Assembly: GCF_036898095.1 (NCBI RefSeq)
Contig: NC_090729.1
Span: 72,195,024 to 72,259,023 of the forward strand
DNA: 64,000 nt
DNA from: Palaemon carinicauda
Taxonomy: Eukaryota > Arthropoda > Malacostraca > Decapoda > Palaemonidae
Direction: 5' to 3'
The position numbers and the translations under genes were made by a program. The notes below the pieces were generated by a model. That model was given only the letters and a program-made list of their open reading frames with translations, ran no database searches and was not told where the DNA came from. The first letter of the stretch is position 1, and each line of letters starts with the position of its first letter. Positions 42,136 through 52,430 of this stretch are shown piece after piece.

Positions 42136-42990
42136 TTCCAGCCCAACGTGGTTACGTTTCCTCGGCCATCTCTCCTCCCTGGCCCGTCTGGTTCCCAACA
42201 GTCGCCTCAGAAGGAGATCTCTCCAGTGGCGACTCAAGTCGCGGTGGAATCAAGGACACGATTCCCCGGACACCTTGATCCCTATGGGACAACCAGAACT
42301 GACGGATCTCCAGTGGTGGGTAGCAGACGAGAACCTACGTAAGGGAGTGAATCTTCTCGTCCTCCCCCCAGACTTGATGTTGTTTTCGGACGCATCAAAG
42401 AAAGGGGGGGGGGGGCGGCACGTTCTGAACCACAGGACCTCAGGCCTGTGGTCAGAATCAGGAAAGTACCTTCACATAAACCTGCTAGAATGGAAGGCCA
42501 TGTTCCTGGCACTTCGGAAGTTCCACCAAGCCTGTCGGACTACTCTGTGGTAGTGAGGAGCGACAACACCACAGTGATGGCTTATATAAGCAAGCAGGGA
42601 GGTACTTTTTCAGAACAGCCATCCCATCTTTCAGTAGAGATACTGAGATGGTCCGAAGTCCACTCGATCACCCTAGCAGCTCGCTTCATTCCGGGCAAAA
42701 GGAATGTGCTCGCCGACAGTCTTGAGCAGAGCGACACAGATAGTGGGTACCGAGTGGTCTTTGGATCCTCAAGTAGCTAACAAAGTCCTGACTTTGTGGG
42801 GTTCCCCGACTGTGGACCTGTTCGCTACAGCGCTGAACTACAAGGTCCCGCTGTACTGCTCCAGTCCCGGATCCCAAGGCTCTCTGGTAAGATGCCTTCC
42901 AACAATGATGTGTACACCTTTCCCCCGTTCTGTCTGATGAGAAGAGTACTCATCAAAACCAGAATATCGGTCAGTCTCTCAATGACCCCA
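42136..42990 (+). pseudogene. DIRS F RNase H and following linker
   Basis: RNase H is split over three frames. DLMLFSDASKKGGGGRHVL (first aspartate; the usual W of the GWG motif is lost in a G-run at 42401-42415) and INLLEWKAMFLAL are in one frame up to 42553. SDYSVVVRSDNTTVMAYISKQGG and FIPGKRNVLADSL are in a second up to about 42720. QIVGTEWSLDPQVANKVLTLWGSPTVDLFATALNYKVPLYCS is in a third. The linker then decays (VYTFPPFCLMRRVLIKTRI). Confidence 0.8.
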
Positions 42991-43000
42991 TAGCTCCGCT

Positions 43001-44210
43001 ATGGCATCATGCAGAATGGTTCCCGGACCTTCTGCAACTCCTTACGGAGCCTCCGAGGGAACTCCCTCCACGTCACGAGCTGCTCACACAACCACATGCC
43101 AACACCTTCCACAAAGCCGTAGCTTCGCTTCGACTTCACACCTGAAGACTATCCAGCATCTCCTCAAAGAGAGAGGATTTTTGCAACAAGTTGCGAACAG
43201 GATGTCTGGACACCTGCGCAAGTCATCCGCAGGAGTCTACCAGGCGAAGTGGCGAGTTTTCTGTGGTTGGTGTCGTGGAAGGGGTATCTCTCCACTCGAT
43301 GCCACTATTCCAGCAATAGCGGAGTTCCTCGTGTATTTGCAGTGGGAAATGTGCCTTTCAGTCTCGGCAGTGAAAGGCTATCTCTCAGCCTTAAGTCTTG
43401 CCTTCAGGCTCAAAGGATGGACATTTCTTCCTCGCTGGAGCTTTCACTCATACGAGGCTATGAACTTACCTGCCCTCAGTCGGAAGTGAGACCTCTTCCT
43501 TTGAACGTGGTTCGAGTTCTCAGGTCTCTGAAGAGACCTCCCTACGAACCACTACATAAGGCTTCAGATCACCACCTTACTGGGAAGACAGTGTTTCTGC
43601 TAGCTTTGGCCTCGGCCAAGCGAATCAGCGAACTACATGGTCTCTCGTACGACATCGGCCATTCAAGAGGATGGGGGGAGGTAACGTTCAGGTTCGTCCT
43701 TGAGTTTGTTGCCAAGACTCAGAATCCGGGAGTGCCGGACCCTTGGTTCGACTCTTTCCGGGTTTCGAGTCTCCGTTCTGTAACAGATGACCCAGACCAT
43801 CTCCTACTTTGCCAGTAAGGAGAGTGATGTTATATCTTAAGAGAACAGCTGCAGTTCGTTCCCAGGTTCAAACCTTGTTCGTGAGCACTGGGAAAACGAA
43901 GAGAAGGGTCACCAGGAATACCATCTCAGCCTGGATTCGTAAGGTAATCCATCTGGCTTTGAATCCTGACCCTCCTCCGTCACGTCGCCCTAGAGCGCAT
44001 GATTTCAAGGGCATAGCTACGTCCCTGGCCTCTAAGAAGAGTTATTCAGTGACGCAGGTCCTGCAAGCTGGGGTGTGGAAGCGTCAGACAACCTTTACAG
44101 CCCACTACCTGCAAGACGTGACCCACAGGAGGCTTGATACGTTTTTCTATCGGCCCTGTGGTGGAAGCACAACAGCTGGTCTAACCTCAGGCTCCTTAAT
44201 GGACAAGTAG
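43001..44210 (+). pseudogene. DIRS F tyrosine recombinase, frameshifted, catalytic Arg changed
   Basis: Three overlapping frames make up one recombinase. The N-terminal domain (43001-43489) has IQHLLKERGFLQQVANRMSGHLRKSSAGVYQAKW and IAEFLVYLQWEM. The first catalytic part (to 43818) has LASAKRISELHGLSYDIGHSRGW with the first arginine. The last part (43809-44210) has RRPRAHDFKGIATSLA and TTFTAHYLQDVTHRRLD with the tyrosine. At the second arginine position (H-x-x-R) a lysine is present (HDFK; compare HDIR in B and HNVR in G). Two frameshifts plus this change make an active enzyme unlikely. Confidence 0.88.
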
Positions 44211-44659
44211 CAGAAGGTTGAGGGCATTGTTACCCGGTGTTAGTCTGCATGAATGAAAAGATATGTCTGGCCCTTATTCTTTTCTTCATCCTCTCCTCCC
44301 TTGGAGAAAGCAATATCCTGAGTTCTCTGCACAGCTGACCTCAAACCACTGCAGGTAAACCATGCTTCCTTGTGTTCCTAGTATTAAGTGTAATACTGTC
44401 ATGTCCCCATACCCTGACGAGGTGGTATTGGGAGAGTCCTAGCCTAAATTTCCATCTGAAGAACTCCAGGTCAACTTCCTAGGACAAGTCACTCTTCACC
44501 TTCGCACACACCTTACGTAGGCCGCAGCAGTTTCACAGCTGCTAGCGAGGAGCAGGGTCTCCCTATTGTCTGAGTATGTAGACACTCGAATATGGAGTTC
44601 CCGGGAAAGTCAAAGCCAGTATGGCAGAGACTTACCACCCTTCCTAAGGGTTAAGTCAC
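44211..44659 (+). other. 3' untranslated region of DIRS F
   Basis: Lies between the recombinase stop and the internal complementary region. No ORF or repeat of note was seen. Confidence 0.6.
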
Positions 44660-44765
44660 CCTATCTAAATAGCGTGGTTTCTATTTCAGTTACGGAACAA
44701 ATGACAAATTCGTAGATAATTTGTATTTTTCCTAACTATACAAACCTTAGCTATTTACACATATT
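44660..44765 (+). repeat. Internal complementary region of DIRS F
   Basis: TAAATAGCGTGGTTTCTATTTCAGTTACGGAACAAA is the complement of the left end (37248-37283, one mismatch). AAATGACAAATTCGTAGATAATTTG and on to CTATTTAC is the complement of the right end (44950-45011, one mismatch). The halves share AAA at 44699-44701. Confidence 0.95.
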
Positions 44766-44769
44766 TGCC

Positions 44770-45011
44770 CGCCAGCCCTGTCCCCCGGGATAAGTCCTAC
44801 CTCTAAGCAAAGTGAAGCACTCACTGTGTGTGAGGGGGGAGGGGAAGCAAGCTACCCCTCCCTACCCCCCGCTAACTAGCGATGGGGTAGTAAACCCTCG
44901 TTAAAATTCTTATGTCTCGTCATTCAGCTACGCCGAAAGTAATTACCCTATGTAAATAGCTAAGGTTTGTATCGTTAGGAAAAATACAAATTATCTACGA
45001 ATTTGTCATTT
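44770..45011 (+). repeat. Right terminal repeat of DIRS F
   Basis: Inverse of the left repeat over 44815-44965. It ends GTTAGGAAAAATACAAATTA, then tctacgaatttgtcattt. Confidence 0.93.
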
Positions 45012-45640
45012 CTTGTTGCTCTGACCCTTAGGGTTTGCGCAACACAGTTCACGCTAAACTTTCGGGTTCTCGTGACCTGAGTCATTGTTTTTATGACAAA
45101 GTTTCCAAACTCTCGTTGTGTTGATCGTTCGCGTTCACACAACACAAGCTATCGTGAACCTCAGGGGGAGCATAGCAGTCAGTTCTCTCACCAACCTGAG
45201 AGCTCTTGCTCATACGGCCAAATTGGCGCGCACGACCGACTTGGTGCGCACGACCGTCTTGGCGCGCAAACAAAATGGCAATCATGGCGCGCGGATTCAT
45301 CCTTTGGCGCGCCATTTGTGCGTTTCGGGACGAGGGCCTCGTCTTTCGGGACGAGGGCCTCGTCTTTCGGGACGAGGGCAGCCTCGTCTTTCGGGACGAT
45401 GGCAGCCTCATCTTTCGGGACGAGGGCAGCCTCGTCTTTCGGGACGAGGGCAGCCTCGTCTTTCAGGACGATAGGACGATCGCCGCCTCGTTCTTTCAGG
45501 GTGACGCCACGTCTTATAAGATCTTTGTCAAGGATGACTTTAGTGATCACCTTCTCCTGTTGAATTATTTGAGGTTAACAGAAGGAGAAGATCCTAAGTT
45601 CTGTTGCTCCATGTTTCCCACCCTCTGAGTTTTCACGTGG
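45012..45640 (+). pseudogene. DIRS gag fragment continuing from 37247
   Basis: Continues the hairpin-type gag DNA interrupted by element F: TCACG...CGTGA enclosing AAACTTTCGGGTT, GTCAT...ATGAC, and GTTGTGT...ACACAAC enclosing GATCGTTCGCGTTC. GCGCGC-rich sequence and the 21/24-bp array follow. Similarity ends by about 45640. All three plus frames stay open across much of the stretch (118-156 codons). Confidence 0.65.
45323..45460 (+). repeat. 21/24-bp minisatellite, six copies
   Basis: Two 21-bp units (TTTCGGGACGAGGGCCTCGTC) and four 24-bp units with three extra bases. In most 24-bp units GACGAGG and CCTCGTC flank GCAG, giving a seven-pair stem per unit. It encodes VFRDEGSL in one frame. Confidence 0.95.
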
Positions 45641-45999
45641 TCATTAATGGAGCTTTAAGAATATATTAATTTTTATTTCTTAAAACAGAAACCTTTGATG
45701 CCAGCTTCCTTATCAGATAGGCCAGGATAGCAAGGGTGGAGGTCTAGCCACGTTTAGGTCGAAGACCTTGTGGCAGCCCCACAGAGATTTTTTACGGCCC
45801 CCTTGGTGGATTGCTGAGTCTCTTAAGGAATACAGGCAATGAGGCTGGATAATTTTGAAATCAGAGGTCATAATTAAGGTACGTACTTCTCCTTTTTCTT
45901 TCTCTCTTCTCCCTCAAGAGTTGGTCAAAGACAGGTTTTGGTGTCTTAATCAGCAAGAAATTTTCTGCATGCTTTTTCTCTAACCAAACTAACAACAGT
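45641..45999. other. Intervening sequence, nothing recognised
   Basis: No clear ORF or terminal repeat; possibly decayed DIRS gag sequence preceding D. Confidence 0.4.
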
Positions 46000-46640
46000 A
46001 GGAGCCAGACTTTGCTACTTCTGGCGAGCCTGGGAGAGGAGAGGAGCAGACCTTTGGTCCGTGTTTTTACTAAGGATGGATGCGAAATCTTTTTCCTAAT
46101 GAATCCTCCTTTGTTAGTTACTCTGATAAGACTTTTCTGCCTAACCGACTTTGCAACTTCAATGTCTCTCTTTTGGGAGAGGGAGTTTTTTGTCCGGTCC
46201 TGGACGTAAATGCTCTTTACGCCTTAGTTCAGAAGTCAAAGTTTTCCATGGAGACATCAAAATCTTTGGAGAAGAGGGGAGCAGACCTTTGGTCAGTATT
46301 TCTTCTGAAGGAGGATTACTTTTTCCTTTTATAGGGAAACCTCCTTTAGTTTTTAGCTACAATGATTCTCTCTCCCAGTTCTAGAGAGGAGTCTAAGTGG
46401 CAGGCTATGCAATAAAACTTTATCTGAGGTTTGTTTACAAGAAAGAACGGGTGTAGAATGGGTCAGTTTCGGGCCGTGTGTTTTGGTCTCACCTCCGCCC
46501 CTCTAATGTTCACGTAACTTTTGCTTAATGTAGCAGAATACTGTACTCTAGCTAGAGAAATCAGAGCATCCCTGTATCTGGATTTTTAGATAACGTTGAG
46601 CCTATCAAATAATTAGGTCTTCCTGTCTACAAGAATAGTC
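46000..46640 (+). pseudogene. DIRS reverse transcriptase fragments (D)
   Basis: 46000-46060 and 46265-46420 both align with the RT start region of C and A (ARLCYFWRAWERRGADLWSV; EEGSRPLVS), so part of it is present twice. 46140-46260 keeps a WRPVLDVNAL-like piece (FCPVLDVNALYALVQKSKFSMETSKS). 46450-46640 resembles the FRALCFGL to YLDD region, with YLDF or a stop in place of YLDD. It is dead. Confidence 0.7.
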
Positions 46641-46787
46641 TCTTATGACACCAGGACGCTCAGCACCACGTCTTTTAGAACGTTCAGCGTCTCACTCTGT
46701 TAACCTCTCGGCCAGTCTTTCAGGCTCCACGTCTTACAGGACTTTCGGCACCACGTCTTACAGGACGCTCAACGTCGAAGTTCTAGC

Positions 46788-47381
46788 ATGAGGCATGAAT
46801 TTGAACATGAGAATCTAGGACTTCGTGATGACGCTAGTCAAATCGTGTGTCGAGATCAAGGACGCCTTCGTTCTGATCTCTTGGATCTAGAAAGGAGGTT
46901 TGTTCGAGGGCAAGAAACATTGGGGCAAACATGCTCAGCAGGAAGAGACTTGTTTTTCCCTCAGAATGGTCTCTCAACCAGCAAGTCTGCCAGTCTCTGG
47001 ATGTTGTGGGGCAGACCTGTAACAGACCTTTTTGCCTCCAACTGGAAGAAGAGGATCCTCTACTGCTGCTCCCTAGTCCCGGACGAGGAAGCTGTAGTAG
47101 TGGACTCCTTCTTGATGGATTGGATGGGGGTGGACATGTTTGCGTTGCCCCCGTTCGAGATCATCAATCTGGTCTTCAGGAAATTCGCTCTCCTCGATTC
47201 GGGGCGAATGATCCTAGCGGCTCCGTTCTGGCCTGCAAGGGAATGGTTTTCGGAAGTGATAGGCATGTTGATGGACTTCCCAAGAAGACTTCGGCAAGTC
47301 CAGATCTTCTCAAACAGCCCCACTTCAAGAGGTATTATCAAACCCCCCTTGCTCTCAACTGACTTCCTTCAGACTGACTAG
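46788..47381 (+). pseudogene. Open chimeric frame: gag-like start plus post-RNase H linker
   Basis: 197 codons start with the gag-like segment shared with A (RHEFEHENLGLRDDASQIVCRDQGR) and switch near 46925-46970 to the DIRS linker (LWMLWGRPVTDLFASNWKKRILYCCSLVPDEEAVV, MFALPPFEIINLVFRKFALL, APFWPAREWFSEVIGML). In complete elements these parts lie thousands of bases apart. RNase H is missing from the junction. Openness may be chance. Confidence 0.6.
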
Positions 47382-47394
47382 AAGCTTGTCAGAT

Positions 47395-48350
47395 CTTGAG
47401 GCTTTTCGGCACAAGCGACGAAAGCTATCGCCAGAGCAAGGAGGATCTCTTCACAAAGAGTCTACCAATCTAAGTGGGAGACCTTTAGAGCTTGGTGCAG
47501 GCGGCACAATTTTCTTCAACCACTACCTCTGAGCCAGATTGCAGACTACTTCTTGTACCTCAGACAGGATGCTAAAGCTGGCTGTATCTACCATCAATGG
47601 ATACAGCAGTATGCTCTCGGCCGTCTTTAGGCATAGAGGCCTAGAGTTGTCCCAATATAACGATTTGCAGGACCTCATTGGGTCTTTTCAGACGACGTAA
47701 TAGGTACTCTTAAACCTGGATGTGGTGTTTAAGTTTCTGTGCTCCAAGTAATTTGAACCTATCTCGCTAGCCTCTCTTTGAGTTGTAACGAAGAAAACCC
47801 TCTTCCTTATGACTCTAGCGAATGCCAAAAGGTCAGCGAAGTCCAGGCGACTGAGAAGAGGGTGAGCTTCAATTAGGATAGGGCAGTTTGTGTCTTAAGG
47901 TTCATCTTTCTCGTAAAGAGCAAGAACCCATCGTAACCCTGTCCTACGACGTTTGATGTCATTAACCTCACGAACCTAGTGGGTCGAGAGAAGGAAAGAC
48001 TCCTCTGCCCAGTTAGGTCCCTCAAAGCTTTTTTGGCTCACACTATGAACGTGAGCTGTGCATCCAAATTGTTATGGTGTTCAGTGAAAGATCCACCAAA
48101 AACCCCTGTCTAAGAATGCATTGTCCTTTTTCCTGAGGGAGAAAATTAGGGAAGCCCACCTCTTGTGAGGAGGAACACTTCGCCCTGTTGAAATTACGGG
48201 CTCACGAAGTGAGAGCCATTGCTACCTCTCTGGCATATCAGGAATATATGTTAGGCTATTCATGGATGCAATTTTCTGGAGGAGCAACTCTGTCTTCGCG
48301 TCTCATTAACTTAGAGAGGTGAGAGTAGACTTTGGCAAGTGCTATACCTT
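47395..48350 (+). pseudogene. DIRS tyrosine recombinase remnant (D)
   Basis: Decodes with stops to ATKAIARARRISSQRVYQSKWETFRAWC, LSQIADYFLYLRQDAK, STINGYSSMLSAV (shifted), LTLANAKRSAKSRRLRRG at the first-arginine region, and FIFLVKSKNPS. Later pieces are badly shifted, so the H-x-x-R and tyrosine could not be placed with certainty. Confidence 0.65.
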
Positions 48351-48789
48351 GGGCCCATACATAGCTGCGGTTTCTGTATTAGGCAAAGGAGTTAATAACC
48401 CCACTTAACCTTAGTTTATATGCATGTATGAGGGTTTGTGTTTTTATGATAGTCTGAGGACTTCGTCTTGTGGTACGGTTCCCTCAGTCTAGATAGATAG
48501 TTTATGTCTATGTTGCAGGGTTAGGTGGTTAGTTTTAGTAAGGTTGCAGTTTTTATTATATGGGGCGAAGGTAGTTTCTGAAGTCTAGTTAAGTTGTTGG
48601 TCTTATCCCTTTGACAGACTCGATTGAGTTTTTTGCAGCATTGCAGGCTTACTCCTGGATAAACACTCCTAAGGGAAAGCCACTCTAGAGGCTGTACCTT
48701 TGAAATCAGCTACCTTAGCAGGCAAGGAATCAAGGTGTTTTTATCTTCTACAACTCTTTTGTTGTTTCCCCAACGATGTTTACTGTCTG

Positions 48790-49195
<406 letters not shown>

Positions 49196-49196
49196 G

Positions 49197-49987
<791 letters not shown>

Positions 49988-50034
49988 ACTGCCAGGTAAG
50001 TATTCATAAAACTTTGTTTTATCATAAAAACGCC

Positions 50035-50290
50035 ATTTTACACCATTTCTAAGGTAATAACTGCTATGAATTTTACCAGAGAAAAAATTGTATAGGAATG
50101 CTAGGTTGAACCCAGCTCGCTCACCTATTAAGGTGTCGGTATAAATAACTGGGGCGTGATTAAATCACAACCAGAGGCCTTGCACCATTTAGATATCTCC
50201 TGTCAATATCCCCGAACAGCGAGGTGCCGCTCTGAAACGCTACTACGAACGATCCCACCCACGTCAGTGACGTCACTCCTATAGCACCCC
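50035..50290 (-). repeat. Right terminal repeat of DIRS E
   Basis: Inverse of 57735-57995: shared GGTAATAACTGCTATGAATT, CTCACCTATTAAGGTGTCGG, GGCGTGATTAAATCACAACC, ATATCTCCTGTCAATATCCC, GAACGATCCCACCCA. Confidence 0.93.
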
Positions 50291-50329
50291 AGATTGGGGC
50301 CCGACAGGGAGGGACGGGTGGGTTCACTG

Positions 50330-50424
50330 GGCGGCACAGGTCTCTCGCCCAGAAATAGATTTTTCCTACGTAAAAATCCCTTTTCTGGGCTCTGACCTGT
50401 GCCGCCCAGTGAAATAGTACCAGA
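50330..50424 (-). repeat. Internal complementary region of DIRS E
   Basis: A 90-base near-palindrome: TTCACTGGGCGGCACAGGT at 50331 and its complement ending at 50413. One half matches the left terminus at 57995-58038; the other matches the right-end type seen at 11615-11676. The halves meet at TTT (50382-50384). Confidence 0.88.
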
Positions 50425-50514
50425 GAATAGGTACCCAAAATGGCTAACTACCCGGGGAGAAAAATAACACAAAAATAACATAGATGGTGGTTTAATATCA
50501 AACAGGGGGGATGA

Positions 50515-50720
50515 GGAATCCCGTAAATACGTAATTAACATGGATATGAAAGTGATAATTGAACATTGTAATCAAAACAAAAAGGAAACCCGTAGGTAAG
50601 CATTGAATATAGATATGAAAAATGATAAACAAGCTTGGTAAACAATTCAACAAGATAACCCGTAGGTAAGAATTCAACATAAATATGAATATAAAAAATA
50701 GTAAACAATCCCATCAAGGG
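50515..50720 (-). repeat. Tandem repeats in the 3' region of E
   Basis: Three imperfect units of about 70-75 bases containing AACCCGTAGGTAAG, ATTCAACATA/ATTGAATATA, and GATATGAAAA(GT)GATAA. They lie between the recombinase and the internal complementary region. Confidence 0.8.
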
Positions 50721-50955
50721 ATGAAAGTAAAACCAAGCAAAAAGCAGATCCATAAACACATACTTAGTGTAATAAAATAAAATCAGCACGGTGAATTTCA
50801 AGAACAGATTAAATAAAAAACAATTCGGGGAAATTGATCACAATGTAAAATAAAATAGTACACCATAAGGGTGTATAGTAAAGAGCAAACAAAATCAGGT
50901 AGGAACAATAAGTAAGCCTGGCAGGAGGGAAAGAGGATAGAGCAAGACGTTGTGA

Positions 50956-52184
50956 TTAGGACTCAGTACCTTCAGGAGGAACTACATTCCCTGCTGCTAC
51001 TGTGGCAAATTTAAGAGCTTCTAAAGGTTTTAGGTAGTAGCGGTTGAAAACTTTAGGGGACTTCCAACCCGTATATTTTGAGAGCTCATCAAATTTCATG
51101 TGGTGGAAAAAGTTAATTGAAGTAGCCACAGCTCGAATATTATGGACATGTGGGAATGATACAGGATTAGCTTGTTTAATAAAATAAAGAATTTGTTGTC
51201 TGATTACCGGGTAATGGTTCCTCCATGTTCTCTAATAAATAAAGGCCTTGTGGTTGTAGTGGAAGTTCTACTTAAGTAGGATTTCAGGGTGGTAACTGGA
51301 CACAGGGATGGATCCCGAGGAAGTGGAACAATCTTCCAGGGAGACCACCTGTTTTGGGGGTCCTCATTTTTAGCCAGGAAAACTTTGTTAGGGGAGAGAA
51401 GGACCTCACCCGAAGAGAGAAATTCTATATGACCAGGGTCTCTAGATAAGGCTGACAATTCTGAGATTCTGGAACCAGAGACGAGGCTCACAAGAAAATG
51501 TGTCTTTCTTAATAATGCCATATAGTTACAGGATTCATTCGCGGTGTCAGAGGCTAGTTTTAGAACATCGTTCAAAAACCAGGAAACTGCGCTAGGGCGA
51601 GTTGAAGGTTTTAATCTGGCACAGGCTCTTGGAATGGATGAGAAATATGAATCCGTCAGGTCAATGTCAAAGCCGACATGGAAGATCTTTTTCAAAGACG
51701 ACTTGATCGTAGTAATGGTATTGGCTGCCAGGCCCGATTCAAAGAGAGTTCTGAAGAATGTCACAGCTAGGTTCATTGTCATTTTCTCAACTTGGGAATC
51801 TTTGAGAAACTTTGCTAGTTTCTTGACAGCTGAGTCATATTGACGGAGGGTGGATTCTCTTTTGTCAGGTTCCAGGAATAGGGTATTCAGAGGATCGATG
51901 TTTGCACCTTTTTGAGCTGCGAACTTCATGAAGTTCATAAAGTTAGGGGATTCAGAATCCTTGAGGAAGCTAACACATTGCGAGTTTGTACTACTTGTGT
52001 TAGTACAGGATTGGGAATCCGCTGGGGGCGAAGGCCTAGCTCTAGTAACAAGGGGAACCAGTTGCTCTTGGGCCAGTTGGGGGCTACCAGAGCCACTCGA
52101 CCCTTGAAAGATCTGAGTTTGTGCAAAACTTTCAGCAGGAGATTTATCGGAGGAAACAGATAAATCGTCTTCCAAGTGTTCCAA
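50956..52184 (-). pseudogene. Tyrosine recombinase of DIRS E, one frameshift
   Basis: The first frame (52184-51204, 326 codons) has a Ser-rich start, then RESTLRQYDSAVKKLAKFLKD (N-terminal DNA-binding region) and HFLVSLVSGSRISELSALS with the first catalytic arginine, ending after LFIREHGGTITR. A one-base loss near 51205 puts the rest in another frame, open to a TAA at 50956: IRQQILYFIKQANPVSFPHVHNIRAVATS with H-x-x-R, YTGWKSP, and FNRYYLKPLE with the tyrosine. All four catalytic positions are kept, so the shift is the main visible defect. The Ser-rich start overlaps the linker frame of the RT-RNase H. Confidence 0.88.
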
Positions 52185-52430
52185 TCTAGTGACATAGCGT
52201 CCATGGCATAAGCCTGAGGGTCCAGGTTGGGGGTACGTAACAATCTAGTTTGCGATTGGACTCCGTCGCAAACAGGTCCACTTGGAGACCCGGGACTTGA
52301 GATAAAATCCACTGGAAGGATCGATTGTCTAGTGACCACTCCGACTCCAGTGGAGTCGTCCGGGAAAGTGCGTCTGCCACCACATTCCGGACTCCCGCTA
52401 GATGGACTGCTGATAGATGCCACTTGTGTT
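51935..52430 (-). pseudogene. Linker after RNase H of DIRS E
   Basis: After the TAA that ends the RT-RNase H frame, the same frame continues HLSAVHLAGVRNVVADALSRTTPLESEWSLD, VPGLQVDLFATESNRKLDCYV to 52186. A frameshift follows, after which TIYLFPPINLLLKVLHKLRSFKGRVALVAPNWPKSNWFPLLLEL is in a second frame. The arrangement matches the linker in B and overlaps the recombinase start. Confidence 0.75.

Larger units (their letters stand above)
37248..45011 (+). mobile_element. DIRS-like retrotransposon F, structurally complete
   Basis: 7.76-kb element bounded by TTT at 37248-37250 and 45009-45011. It has inverted terminal repeats (37248-37480; 44770-45011), a gag region, RT, RNase H, tyrosine recombinase and an internal complementary region at 44660-44765 whose halves meet at AAA (44699-44701). 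The flanks, gaaacttcgg and cttgttgctctgaccc, joined through one TTT, restore the local repeat consensus, so the insertion left no duplication beyond TTT. All coding parts carry frameshifts. Confidence 0.93.
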
